64,000 nt of DNA from Halobacillus massiliensis. Lineage in GTDB: Bacteria; Bacillota; Bacilli; Bacillales; Halobacillaceae. The notes beneath the pieces were generated by a model. It was not told the origin of the DNA, ran no database searches, and saw nothing but the letters and a program-made list of their open reading frames with translations. A program made the position numbers and the translations under genes. This document shows positions 33,586 to 42,053 of the stretch, piece by piece (the stretch's first letter is position 1; each line of letters begins with the position of its first letter). Location of the stretch: positions 3,119,676 to 3,183,675 of the forward strand of contig NZ_LT800499.1 in NCBI RefSeq assembly GCF_900166625.1, given 5' to 3'.

Positions 33586-34416
33586 GTGTTTAAAAGCAAG
33601 TTACACCCTCTCATTTATTCAGCTTCCCTCCTGTTTTTCACGGTAGGGTTATTGGCTCAACTCACCTCTAATACAGAAGCAGTATTTGTCGCGACGGAAG
33701 AAAAAGAGATAAACCTTCATACTTCTCCTGTTTTTGAGAGCGGGATGAATGAACGGATAAAAAACCTTGAAAAGCTTTATGAGCACATTTCTGCAGACTA
33801 TGATCATCTATTAAATATTCCAGTACAACATCCCTCTCAAGATCAATATGAGGAAGCGATAGAAACTGGAAACCAACAGCGACAGCATCTAAAGACAGAT
33901 ATGGAAGAATTTCAAATTAAATATGAAAAGACCCTATCTTTTTTAAAAGAAAACAGATCAGATTCTCTTTCTTTTATAGAAGAAGGCCTGCAGCAAGCAT
34001 ATGACTTACATAAGAAATTTAAGAAGATTGACATAAAAAAGGTGGATGAACATTTACAGCTTCTTGAAGATGACTTTGAGAATTGGCAAACAGAGCAGCG
34101 TAAAGAAATAAAGGAGAAAGAAGTAGAGCAGGAAAAAGAGAAAGAGAAAGAAAAAGAGCAAAAAGAAAAGAAAAAAACCTCTACTTCAGCTGATGTTAAG
34201 AAACCAAAACAAACAGAAGAAACTAAAAAAGAGGAGGAATATTCTTCGGAAAAGGATGTTCAAAAACAGGACGATCAGAAATCAGTCGAAACAACTCCGT
34301 CCGATTCTGCTGAAGATACCGAAAAACAAAGTGAAAATGAAGAAATAAAGGTTTCTTCAACAGATACTGAAACCGAAAATTATAAAGGAGATGAAAAGGT
34401 TGAAGAGAATGTTTAA
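33586..34416 (+). CDS. tapA: TapA-like biofilm fibre anchoring/assembly protein
   Basis: 276 residues starting at GTG with RBS AAAGGAGAT 5 bases upstream. A hydrophobic N-terminus (residues about 8-27) is followed by TEAVF, then a helical region of coiled-coil character (about 50-175) and a Lys/Glu-rich tail with KEKEKEKEQKEKKK. Order and neighbours (sipW, then a TasA/camelysin-like protein) match B. subtilis tapA-sipW-tasA, and the B. subtilis protein also has a TSAAF-like post-signal motif and a Lys/Glu-rich tail. Overall sequence similarity looks low and the cysteines of B. subtilis TapA are missing, so the call leans on synteny. Confidence 0.72.
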   Translation: MFKSKLHPLIYSASLLFFTVGLLAQLTSNTEAVFVATEEKEINLHTSPVFESGMNERIKNLEKLYEHISADYDHLLNIPVQHPSQDQYEEAIETGNQQRQHLKTDMEEFQIKYEKTLSFLKENRSDSLSFIEEGLQQAYDLHKKFKKIDIKKVDEHLQLLEDDFENWQTEQRKEIKEKEVEQEKEKEKEKEQKEKKKTSTSADVKKPKQTEETKKEEEYSSEKDVQKQDDQKSVETTPSDSAEDTEKQSENEEIKVSSTDTETENYKGDEKVEENV

Positions 34417-34951
34417 ATTTTTCCAAAAAGCTCTTTCTCTAGCAGGCTGCCTGCTTGTAATATGTCTTGCTGTGTTAGTCATAGCTGTAAAGGCCAGCGG
34501 CGGCGAGCCGACTATTCTTAATCATCAGTTTAAATCCGTTTTATCTGGATCGATGGAACCTGAATTTTCTACCGGTTCCATAATCTCTGTGAAGCTTACG
34601 GAAGATCCGACTGGCTATCAAAAAGGTGATGTTATTACGTTTATCGATAAAGATGAAAACATCGTTACTCACCGGGTGACTGAAGTAGAACAAACCAAAC
34701 AGGATACCATCTACAGGACGAAAGGTGATAACAATGACGGTGTAGATCTTGATCCCGTTTTATCCGAAAATGTGATCGGGCATTACACAGGCTTTGCTAT
34801 TCCATATGCCGGTTATCTATTAAGCTACGCCGGGTCAAAGCTTGGATCAGCGCTTCTCTTGTTTATTCCTGGTCTCATTCTCTTCACCTCTGCTTTATTT
34901 ACATTCAGAGGTGTAGCGAGAGATTTAAAAAGTCAGGAAAAAGCAGCGTAA
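34400..34951 (+). CDS. sipW: SipW-type (ER-like) signal peptidase I
   Basis: About 184 residues. An N-terminal membrane anchor, KASGGEP, then LSGSMEPEFSTGS with the catalytic Ser, DVITFIDKDENIVTHRVTE with the His used as base in ER-type peptidases (His in THR), KGDNNDGVDLDPV, and a C-terminal membrane segment. SipW removes the signal peptides of TapA and TasA. The gene overlaps the tapA end. AAAGGAG at 34384-34390 best fits the TTG at 34400; ATG at 34391 is adjacent to the RBS and ATG 34409 is 18 bases away. Confidence 0.88.
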   Translation: MKRMFKFFQKALSLAGCLLVICLAVLVIAVKASGGEPTILNHQFKSVLSGSMEPEFSTGSIISVKLTEDPTGYQKGDVITFIDKDENIVTHRVTEVEQTKQDTIYRTKGDNNDGVDLDPVLSENVIGHYTGFAIPYAGYLLSYAGSKLGSALLLFIPGLILFTSALFTFRGVARDLKSQEKAA

Positions 34952-35011
34952 CTCGTGTGTCACTTCTTATGCTTCTGCATAAGAGTCCATTATATATAAG
35001 GAGGAATTTAG

Positions 35012-35608
35012 ATGGGATTTATGAAGAAATTAAGCGGAGGATTGGTGACAGCGTCGCTGGGACTATCACTTATGGGAGGAGGTACATATGCATATTTTAG
35101 TGACGAAGAAACAACTAGTAACACATTTGGAATGGGAACTCTTGATGTCTCTGTAAACCCTCAGGTAATTGTAGATATTACAGACTTAAAGCCTGGAGAC
35201 TCAGTATTGAAAGAATTTAAATTAGCAAATGAAGGAACATTGGACATTAAGTCTATTAGTCTATTAACGGATTATCAAGTAGTCGATGCAAAAGGCAATA
35301 ACGGCGGAGATGACCTTGGGGATCACATTCGCGTAAATTTCCTTTGGAACTGGGATAAGGAAAGTGAACCTGTATTTCAAACAACGTTAAGTGAATTACA
35401 GGCGATGGATCCGGATGTAGTAGCAAAAGATATTTTCGATCCTCTATGGGAGCAGCGCGGAGGCCTGGATGTAGGTATGGAGAATACGCTTTGGGTAGAA
35501 TTTGAATTTGTAGACAGCGGGGAAGATCAAAATATCTTTCAAGGCGATGACATGAACCTTGAGTGGACATTTAATGCGAAGCAAACAGATGGCAATGATT
35601 ACGAATAA
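35012..35608 (+). CDS. TasA/camelysin (CalY)-family secreted fibre protein
   Basis: 198 residues. A SipW-type signal peptide (MGFMKKLSGGLVTASLGLSL, cleavage near TYA-YFSD) and the mature start YFSDEETTSNTFGMGTLDV are hallmarks of TasA/CalY proteins (M73 family). TasA forms the amyloid-like fibres of the Bacillus biofilm matrix; camelysin-type homologues are surface proteins with debated protease activity. It is shorter than B. subtilis TasA (about 261 residues) and closer in length to CalY. RBS AAGGAGG 7 bases before the ATG. Confidence 0.85.
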   Translation: MGFMKKLSGGLVTASLGLSLMGGGTYAYFSDEETTSNTFGMGTLDVSVNPQVIVDITDLKPGDSVLKEFKLANEGTLDIKSISLLTDYQVVDAKGNNGGDDLGDHIRVNFLWNWDKESEPVFQTTLSELQAMDPDVVAKDIFDPLWEQRGGLDVGMENTLWVEFEFVDSGEDQNIFQGDDMNLEWTFNAKQTDGNDYE

Positions 35609-35647
35609 GGGTTTAAAGCCTGTATTATATAAAGGAGGACATCTTTA

Positions 35648-37300
35648 ATGAAGAAAAAAATCTTTTCGTCAGCCGCGGCATTAGCCATTGCCCTTGGCGG
35701 ACTGAGCACAGTCCACGCGGATGAAAATCAAATCAAGATAAATGATAAATATAACACACCTTCTTATATCATTGAGAAGTGGGAAATGCCTCCAAAGCTG
35801 ACCCTTTCTAAGAAAAAGGTAACTGAAGAGGAGATCGCCTTATCTTACCTTGAGTATCAAAAAGATAAATTGAAACTAAAAGGAAATATGAAAAACCATT
35901 TTAAAGTTGTGGACACTCAGAAAGATAAAGAAACCGGCACCTCTCACCTACGCTTAGTCGAACACCAAAATGGTGTCCCTATTTATGGTTCTGAACAGAC
36001 TATCTCTATCACTGATAACCAAGAAGTCACTGCCTTTTTTGGCGAGGTGGTTCCGCAAGAACATAAAGAAAATCTAGACACTTCTCCTTCTATCGATGCA
36101 GCTCAGGCAGAAAGTAAAGTCAATCAAGCTATTGAAGATAAGATTGGGGAAGTTAAAGCGTATGATGCTGATCCAAAAGCTGAATTGTACCTATTTGATA
36201 AAGAGGGAGACTTCCACTTAACCTATTTAGTGAAAGCTTCCACATCTAACCCAGCTCCTGGGTATTGGCACTATTTTGTTGATGCCAGCAATGGAGAGAT
36301 CATTGAAAGCTTCAATGCAATTGATAATGTAACAGCTTTTGGAGAAGGTGTTCTTGGAGATAAGAAGAAATTTGAAGTAACAAAAGACAATAACAGCTAT
36401 TACTTATACGACGGCACAAGAGGCGATGGCATCCATACATTTAACGCTCTTAATCTAGATCCAAATTTATTTAATTTACTTTCACAGATCTTCGGCTATC
36501 ACGGAGATGAGATTACAAGTAATCACAAGTTCTTCTCTGATCCGGCTGCTGTTGATGCTCAGGCTCATGCTGCAGATGTATATGACTATTATGAGGAGAC
36601 CTTTAACAGAGATTCTTTTGATGATGAGGGAGCACGGCTGATTTCTTCCGTACATGTAGGAGACGGTTGGAATAATGCTGCTTGGAACGGCGTTCAAATG
36701 ATGTATGGGGACGGAGATGGAGATACATTCATTCCTTTCTCAGGAGCATTGGATGTTATCGGACATGAGTTAACACACGCAGTTACCGACCGCTCTGCGG
36801 ACCTCGTCTACCAGTACGAGCCAGGAGCTCTGAATGAATCTTTTTCTGATATTCTTGGAGCAATGGTTGACCGTGATGACTGGTTGATGGGTGAGGATAT
36901 TTATACACCGGACATAGAAGGGGATGCGCTGCGTTCATTGGAAGACCCTGCTTCTATTCCAAATCCTTTAAACCCTGAAGAAGGGTATCCAGATCACTAT
37001 AGCAAGCTATATACCGGAGAGCTTGACAACGGTGGTGTTCACGTAAACTCCAGTATTAACAATAAAGCCGCTCACCTGCTTTCCGAAGGCGGTACTCATT
37101 ATGATGTAGAAGTAGAAGGAATTGGCCGAAAAGCAACAGAACAAATTTACTACCGGGCCCTTACGAAATATTTAACACCCACTTCTGATTTCAGCATGAT
37201 GAGACAAGCTGCCATCCAGTCTGCAATTGATATATATGGAGAAAACTCTCAGCAGACAATCTCTGTTAAACAGGCATACGATGCAGTGGGCGTAAAATAA
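35648..37300 (+). CDS. Secreted neutral metalloprotease (thermolysin/bacillolysin, M4)
   Basis: 550 residues as pre-pro-enzyme. Signal peptide about 1-24 (ALGGLSTVHA), FTP/PepSY propeptide region to about residue 220, mature domain from about 225. Zinc site: His373, Glu374 and His377 in GHELTHA, and the third ligand Glu in GALNESFSD; the catalytic His is in DNGGVHVNSS. It hydrolyses extracellular proteins. It follows the TasA-like gene by 39 bases with no terminator visible between, so it may be co-expressed with the matrix genes. Confidence 0.95.
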   Translation: MKKKIFSSAAALAIALGGLSTVHADENQIKINDKYNTPSYIIEKWEMPPKLTLSKKKVTEEEIALSYLEYQKDKLKLKGNMKNHFKVVDTQKDKETGTSHLRLVEHQNGVPIYGSEQTISITDNQEVTAFFGEVVPQEHKENLDTSPSIDAAQAESKVNQAIEDKIGEVKAYDADPKAELYLFDKEGDFHLTYLVKASTSNPAPGYWHYFVDASNGEIIESFNAIDNVTAFGEGVLGDKKKFEVTKDNNSYYLYDGTRGDGIHTFNALNLDPNLFNLLSQIFGYHGDEITSNHKFFSDPAAVDAQAHAADVYDYYEETFNRDSFDDEGARLISSVHVGDGWNNAAWNGVQMMYGDGDGDTFIPFSGALDVIGHELTHAVTDRSADLVYQYEPGALNESFSDILGAMVDRDDWLMGEDIYTPDIEGDALRSLEDPASIPNPLNPEEGYPDHYSKLYTGELDNGGVHVNSSINNKAAHLLSEGGTHYDVEVEGIGRKATEQIYYRALTKYLTPTSDFSMMRQAAIQSAIDIYGENSQQTISVKQAYDAVGVK

Positions 37301-37310
37301 TATACAACTA

Positions 37311-37342
37311 AATCCCCGAAGAACAATGGCTCTTCGGGGATT
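37311..37342. terminator. Terminator between M4 protease and AraC-type gene
   Basis: Stem AATCCCCGAAGA (37311-37322) / TCTTCGGGGATT (37331-37342), located between convergent genes. The flanking T tracts are weak. Confidence 0.75.
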
Positions 37343-37353
37343 ACTCTGTAAAG

Positions 37354-38217
37354 CTATTTAACAGGGATCCAAATCTCTGAATAATAATCCTCACTGTAAG
37401 GATCTCCGTCTCCATATACTTCAAGCTCCGGAGAAGGTGCGTGTTCATAACCACTGGATGGAAACCACTCAGAGTATATTTGCTTCCATACCTTCTGAAT
37501 GGCATGTGGCATGGCACCGTGAACACTAAATACCGCCCATTTTGCTGCTGGAATCTGTCTTGTCTCATACCCTTTTGCATCGTTATGATCAGATGTTACA
37601 GCTATCCAATATTCCATCTTCTCACCTTCAGGTTCTCCTACACAAACTCCGAGACAACCTTCGATTTTCTGATTGCTTAAGCTCATGATATCATCAGTGG
37701 TACCATTTGCATTTACTTCTTCCCACATTTTAGAAATACCCTGTTCGTTCTCACCATTAATTAAAGAAAACTGTTGTTTCACCCCAACGACTTGCAGTTC
37801 TTCTTTCTCAACCATTCGATACTGCATCGGCTCTGCTCCTTTCAAATTCACCTGGATGACCAAGCGGTTATAAGAGGTCAGCTTTCCAGCAAATAACCGG
37901 GCTTCTTTCGGCGATACCCCGTGCTGCCTGCGGAAAGCTTTAGTAAATGCTTCAGGAGTTTCATAGCCATACTTAAAGGCAACATCGATTACTTTAGCGT
38001 TGGAACGGGAGAGCTCATGTGCGGCCAAGGTTAATCTTCTTCGTCTTAAGTACTCCCCTGCTGAGGTATCTGTCAGGATGGTAAAGGAACGCTGAAAATG
38101 ATAGGGAGACATGCAGGCTTCTTCTGCAATATCGGAGATTGAAATCGAATTCATCAGGTTCTTTTCCATATAATCAATCGCTTTTTGTAATGATTTAACC
38201 ATTGTCATATGACTCAC
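37354..38217 (-). CDS. AraC-family regulator with C-terminal GyrI-like effector domain
   Basis: 287 residues. An N-terminal AraC DNA-binding domain (about 8-105) with two HTH units, including ISISDIAEEACMSPYHFQRSF and VIDVAFKYGYETPEAFTKAF; then a GyrI-like effector-binding domain (about 125-287) as in Rob, SoxS-linked and BmrR-type sensors of small amphipathic molecules. The target is unknown. Upstream lies the palindromic repeat cluster. A separate stand-alone GyrI-like domain is encoded at 60967. Confidence 0.92.
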   Translation of the reverse strand: MSHMTMVKSLQKAIDYMEKNLMNSISISDIAEEACMSPYHFQRSFTILTDTSAGEYLRRRRLTLAAHELSRSNAKVIDVAFKYGYETPEAFTKAFRRQHGVSPKEARLFAGKLTSYNRLVIQVNLKGAEPMQYRMVEKEELQVVGVKQQFSLINGENEQGISKMWEEVNANGTTDDIMSLSNQKIEGCLGVCVGEPEGEKMEYWIAVTSDHNDAKGYETRQIPAAKWAVFSVHGAMPHAIQKVWKQIYSEWFPSSGYEHAPSPELEVYGDGDPYSEDYYSEIWIPVK

Positions 38218-38294
38218 TCCTTAATTTCAACTTTATCAGGTGATTCTCAAGGTTTCCTGTCTATTTATGCTTAATGAGAACAGGTTTCTTTCTT

Positions 38295-38405
38295 GGGGTA
38301 TCGGTGAGCTAGCTCGTTTTTGCGGGGAGTCGATGAGGCTAGCTCGTTCCACTCGGGGATCTTATCTTGGCTCTTCTCTGTGCAGGAGTCGAACCGTTAT
38401 TTCCT
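38295..38405. repeat. Decayed type A repeat (reversed) with a small internal duplication
   Basis: GGTGAGCTAGCTCGTTTTTGCGGGGAG is followed by a second GAGGCTAGCTCGTTCCACTCGGGGATC and then CTTGGCTCTT and GCAGGAGTCG, pieces of the A core in reverse order with GAGCTAGCTCG-like blocks twice. It lies just left of the intact A unit at 38502. No termini are found. Confidence 0.65.
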
Positions 38406-38501
38406 TATACCTTATAAGTTTGAATAGAGAATGGTTCGTTATCAAGTTTGAAAAAACGGCTGGGAAATAGCTACTTCTTATTTTTGAGAAGTGGAAAGAC
38501 G

Positions 38502-38665
38502 GTTCCGTTTACTTTATAAAGTGGAACGAGGGTTGGAAATAGCTCGCTTTCCGCGGGGAGCCGGTGAGCTAGCTCGTTACACTCGCGGATCTCACCTTGG
38601 CTCTATCTCCCTGCAGGAGTCTCGCCATTTCCCACCCTCTTTACCAGTGGTGGTGAAAACGAAAC
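38502..38665. repeat. Palindromic repeat, unit type A (reversed)
   Basis: 164 bp from GTTCCGTT (38502-38509) to AACGAAAC (38658-38665, one base off AACGGAAC). It contains AGCTCGCTTTCCGCGGGGAG, GGTGAGCTAGCTCG, GATCTCACC and CCCTGCAGGAGTCTCGCC in the order expected for the reverse orientation. With the B unit at 38712 it forms the same composite as at 15.9 kb, inverted. Confidence 0.88.
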
Positions 38666-38711
38666 ACTAAATTTGGAGAAAGATCCTCTACCTTAGTCTT
38701 CTTACGTTAAA

Positions 38712-38880
38712 GTTCCGTTATTCTAACAAACGCAAAGGGCCGGGGGAAACGGCGAGACTCCTATGGGAGAAGAGAACAGGGTGAGATCCCGGAAGGCTTT
38801 AGCCTGAGGAAGCTCAGCGTTCGCCCATGGAAAGCGAGTCTTTCCCCAGACCCGGGTCTCTACATTAAAATAAACGGAAC
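38712..38880. repeat. Palindromic repeat, unit type B (forward)
   Basis: 169 bp from GTTCCGTT (38712-38719) to AACGGAAC (38873-38880), with GGGCCGGGGGAAACGGCGAG, CTATGGGAG, GGTGAGATCCC, GGAAGCTCAGCG and CGCCCATGGAAAGCGAGTC, and CCCGGGTC near the right end. Confidence 0.88.
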
Positions 38881-38899
38881 CGACAGCATTGTACTCTAG

Positions 38900-39010
38900 G
38901 ATAGAGAACTGAGCGAGAATCCCGGAAGGCTTTTGCCTGAGGAAGCTCACCGATCGCCCATGGAAAGCGAGTCTTTCCCCAGGCCCGGGTCTCTTTATTC
39001 AAGCAAACGG
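38900..39010. repeat. Partial tandem copy of unit B
   Basis: A second run of GAGAATCCCGGAAGGC, GGAAGCTCACCGATCGCCC and ATGGAAAGCGAGTCTTTCCCC follows 133 bp after the first, ending AACGGA (39005-39010). The left third of the unit is missing. Confidence 0.8.
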
Positions 39011-39094
39011 ATTAGGGCTCTTAATAAAAGAAATCTTTGAGACAATCTTCGCAAAGCAAAAGATTAAATAATAAAAGTCTAAAAAAGCGCCTTT

Positions 39095-39739
39095 TTAAAA
39101 AGACGCTTCTTTCATACGATGTACAAACTGATGAAGATTATGAAGACTTGATATGTTTTGGTTACAGACCATGCTGTCCTGACAGATATAATTGCCTCTT
39201 TTTAGAAGATGATCTCCTGACGATTTAATCTTTGCAGAAAACAGACCGACTTTTTCATGGCTATTACAAATCGTACAAATATTTTCCTGATAACTGCTTG
39301 AAAAGCTTCCTTCCAAACCGTGCCAATCTCCTTCAATGAAGGTGACTAAATACTTCCGTTTTGCACCATAGTCATTCCACCCAATATAGCTTATATCTCT
39401 TAGATCTATGCCTTCTAGTACGGGTATTTTTAACTTTTTCACCTTTGGAAACAGGTTTTTCAATTTATCCTCACTTACTTGAGGAAAAGGAATGACGTGA
39501 GCACGCAGCTGGGATAGAAAGAAAACAGCATCTGCCTGATCGACGATTTCCTTACTTTTATTTAAAAGCGCTGCCTGATGATCATGGAGCTTAGGAAAAA
39601 CATTTTTTACTTTTTCTTCGGTTAAGGAGCTCATAGCCTCCAGAACGCCTGAATCGTTAACAGTAGTATGAGCGTTGATCAGATGGTTAATCTGTTCTTT
39701 GATGTAATTAAACTGGTCACTTCTGATAAAGGGTTCCAT
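39095..39739 (-). CDS. FusB/FusC-family elongation factor G-binding protein
   Basis: 214 residues. N-terminal helical domain with FNYIKEQINHLI; a C-terminal domain with YIGWNDYGAKRKYLV and a treble-clef zinc finger (ICTICNS near 152, YICQDSMVCNQ near 185). FusB proteins bind EF-G and release it from fusidic-acid-stalled ribosomes, giving fusidic acid resistance; chromosomal homologues are common in Firmicutes. The C-terminal region matches staphylococcal FusB closely in pattern. RBS GGGGG is present. Whether this copy confers resistance is not known from sequence. Confidence 0.87.
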   Translation of the reverse strand: MEPFIRSDQFNYIKEQINHLINAHTTVNDSGVLEAMSSLTEEKVKNVFPKLHDHQAALLNKSKEIVDQADAVFFLSQLRAHVIPFPQVSEDKLKNLFPKVKKLKIPVLEGIDLRDISYIGWNDYGAKRKYLVTFIEGDWHGLEGSFSSSYQENICTICNSHEKVGLFSAKIKSSGDHLLKRGNYICQDSMVCNQNISSLHNLHQFVHRMKEASF

Positions 39740-39872
39740 ACCTTTACCCCCTTCCTTCTCCTATTGTAAACGATTCTTTCATATTCATTAATAAAAAATT
39801 CAGTTCATTTCCTGCATGTCCCATCAAGTGATATACTTCCTGAATAAGAATATATAAAAAGGAGATTCTCTT

Positions 39873-40451
39873 ATGAGCATTTTACCTAAAGAATTTTATG
39901 AGCAGCCAACGTTGGAGCTGGCCCGGTCATTACTAGGGTGCGAGCTGATAAAGGAAACAAAGGATGGTACAGCTTCTGGCTATATCGTAGAGACAGAAGC
40001 CTATATGGGACCAGAAGATCAGGCGGCCCACAGTTTTAACAACCTTAGAACAAAACGTACGGAGGTTATGTTTGGCCCGGCTGGTAATGCTTACACATAT
40101 GTCATGCATACCCACTGCCTTGTAAATGTAGTAAGCGGCCCTGTCGACAAGCCCGAGGCTGTACTTATCCGTGCCGTTGAGCCGGCTCAAGGTATTGATT
40201 TAATGTATGAAAGAAGAGGAGATAAAAAAGAGAAGGATTTAACGAATGGACCAGGAAAGCTGACAAAAGCTCTTGGTATTTCTCAAGAAGACTACGGTCA
40301 TTCGTTAAATATTCCTCCCCTTTATATAAAAGAAGGTTATAAACCTATCGAAATTTCTCAAGGCAGCCGAATCGGGATTGATAACTCTGGTGAAGCACGG
40401 CATTATCCGTGGCGATTCTGGGTGAGTGAGAATAAGTTTGTTTCAAGATAA
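39873..40451 (+). CDS. 3-methyladenine DNA glycosylase (AAG/MPG family)
   Basis: 192 residues, the usual length of the AAG family. LARSLLGCEL near 16-25, the catalytic Glu in VETEAYMGPEDQA near 39-51, AYTYVMHTHCLVNVV near 78-92, and NGPGKLTKALGI near 125-136. It removes alkylated purines from DNA in base excision repair. RBS AAAGGAG precedes the ATG. The last 9 bases overlap the convergent nitronate monooxygenase gene. Confidence 0.94.
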   Translation: MSILPKEFYEQPTLELARSLLGCELIKETKDGTASGYIVETEAYMGPEDQAAHSFNNLRTKRTEVMFGPAGNAYTYVMHTHCLVNVVSGPVDKPEAVLIRAVEPAQGIDLMYERRGDKKEKDLTNGPGKLTKALGISQEDYGHSLNIPPLYIKEGYKPIEISQGSRIGIDNSGEARHYPWRFWVSENKFVSR

Positions 40452-41504
40452 GTGTTTGATCGCATCTTCTCTTTCAGCCATAACCTGCTCAATAATAGCG
40501 GCTGCTGAAAGATGTCTGCTTAACCGGGGGCTCTGGCCCGACCATAAGGACATATAATCTGGTTTATTTTGAGCCGCGGCTTCTTTTCGTATCTCTTTTG
40601 TTAAAGAATTTTGCAATGGATAAGGAGGTGTGTCTACACTTTGCATTTCACGAGTGAACTGGTTTTCAATGCCCCTTGCAGGCTTTCCGCTAAATGCTGA
40701 TGTAATGACTGTTTGGTCTTCAGCTGTATGTAAAATGGCTTCTTTATGAAGACTTTTTGCCCCGCTTTCAACACTTGTCACAAATGCTGTACCCATTTGA
40801 ACCCCTTGTGCTCCGAGAACTTGTGCAGCCAGCAGACCTCTACCGTCCATAATTCCTCCTGCTGCAATGACGGGAATTTGGACTTTATCCACGACCTGAG
40901 GCACTAATGACATCATCCCTATCATTCCTTTTTCAAAAGAATCTTTAAATGTTCCCCGATGCCCGCCAGCTTCACTTCCCTGTGCGGTAACAGCATCCAC
41001 CCCATTTTCCTCATTAATGAGAGCTTCCTCCACAGTGGTTGCTGTGCCTATGACGATAATTCCTTGCTTTTTCAGCTCACGCACAATATCTCTGTCCGGT
41101 ACGCCAAAAGTAAAGCTGCATACAGGCACCTGATGCTTTATAATCAATTCCAGCTGACGATTAAATTCATTGGGAAGGGAAGGAAGTTCATTTTTTTCGA
41201 TATTTAATTCTTTACGATAAGGCGCCAGCTTTTCAGTTGCTTCTTTTAATTCTTTTTCATTTATTTCCGGCCGCTCTGGAATAAATAAGTTCACACCATA
41301 TGGAGAAGTGGTTAAGTCCTTAATTTCATTTAACATCTTTTCCAATGCATCAGCATTCATGTAACCGGCACCTATAGTGCCTAGTGCGCCCGCTTTTGAT
41401 ACCCCAGCTACTAAGTCAGATGTTGTAATCCCGCCAGCCATTCCGGCCTGTACAATTGGATGCTTAATGCCCGTCATTTTCGTAAAATCATTAGGGTTCC
41501 CCAT
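40443..41504 (-). CDS. Nitronate monooxygenase (2-nitropropane dioxygenase family)
   Basis: 353 residues from the ATG at 41504, preceded by AGGAGGAGG. An FMN-dependent TIM barrel: GIKHPIVQAGMAGG at the start, AQGSEAGGHRG near 180 with the catalytic His, IPVIAAGGIMDGRGL near 220 and GVQMGTAFVTS near 240. It oxidises propionate-3-nitronate or other alkyl nitronates. It follows a VOC-family gene by 13 bases, likely in one operon. Enoyl-ACP reductase FabK is the main look-alike. Confidence 0.92.
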   Translation of the reverse strand: MGNPNDFTKMTGIKHPIVQAGMAGGITTSDLVAGVSKAGALGTIGAGYMNADALEKMLNEIKDLTTSPYGVNLFIPERPEINEKELKEATEKLAPYRKELNIEKNELPSLPNEFNRQLELIIKHQVPVCSFTFGVPDRDIVRELKKQGIIVIGTATTVEEALINEENGVDAVTAQGSEAGGHRGTFKDSFEKGMIGMMSLVPQVVDKVQIPVIAAGGIMDGRGLLAAQVLGAQGVQMGTAFVTSVESGAKSLHKEAILHTAEDQTVITSAFSGKPARGIENQFTREMQSVDTPPYPLQNSLTKEIRKEAAAQNKPDYMSLWSGQSPRLSRHLSAAAIIEQVMAEREDAIKHLS

Positions 41505-41517
41505 AAAAGACCTCCTC

Positions 41518-41889
41518 CTATTTGTTAAACTCAATAAGATTTCCGTCAGGATCGCTGATAAAGACCTGGTGCCAATCAGTTTTATTATTCGGCTTGTTCA
41601 CAAATTTAATGTTCTGCTCCTGAAGTCTTTCAATGACTTTGTGAATATCGGCTGCACGGATCGCAAAATGACCGTCCCGACTGTCAATCTCGGTTGTTCC
41701 ACGTAAAGTATTTCCCTCTTCATGAACGATAAGATGCAGCTGGGTATTCCCGATCTGATACCATGCTCCTGGAAAACCAAAGTCCGGACGTTCCCCGCTT
41801 TCTTCGAAGCCCAGTTTTTCCCCATAAAATTGTTTAGCCCGTTCAATATCGGTAACTAAAATGGAAACGTGATGCAATCCTTCATACAT
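41518..41889 (-). CDS. VOC-family protein (glyoxalase/bleomycin-resistance fold)
   Basis: 123 residues with the paired module pattern: LHHVSILVTDIERAKQFYGEKLG at the start, LHLIVHE near 52-58, GHFAIRAADIHKVIERL near 73-89 and FISDPDGNLIEF at the end. Metal ligand candidates are His7, His53, His74 and Glu120. The substrate is unknown. It is the first gene of a two-gene unit with nitronate monooxygenase. Confidence 0.85.
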   Translation of the reverse strand: MYEGLHHVSILVTDIERAKQFYGEKLGFEESGERPDFGFPGAWYQIGNTQLHLIVHEEGNTLRGTTEIDSRDGHFAIRAADIHKVIERLQEQNIKFVNKPNNKTDWHQVFISDPDGNLIEFNK

Positions 41890-41967
41890 AACACAAAACT
41901 CCTTTCTAAATCTATTACTCTCAGGTTACTATATATTAGCTTTCAATACGTGTAAAAAGCATTCTTT

Positions 41968-41997
41968 TTGACACACTATGGAGAATTAATATAGTGT
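41968..41997 (+). promoter_or_regulatory. Promoter and inverted repeat upstream of the DAACS symporter gene
   Basis: TTGACA (41968-41973), 16-base spacer, TATAGT (41990-41995). The promoter is overlapped by an inverted repeat ACACTAT (41973-41979) / ATAGTGT (41991-41997), which could be an operator. Confidence 0.65.
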
Positions 41998-42053
41998 AAG
42001 TAAAGTTAAAACTAAGTAAAACAATTGGAATTAATATAGAGGAGGTTTTGTTA

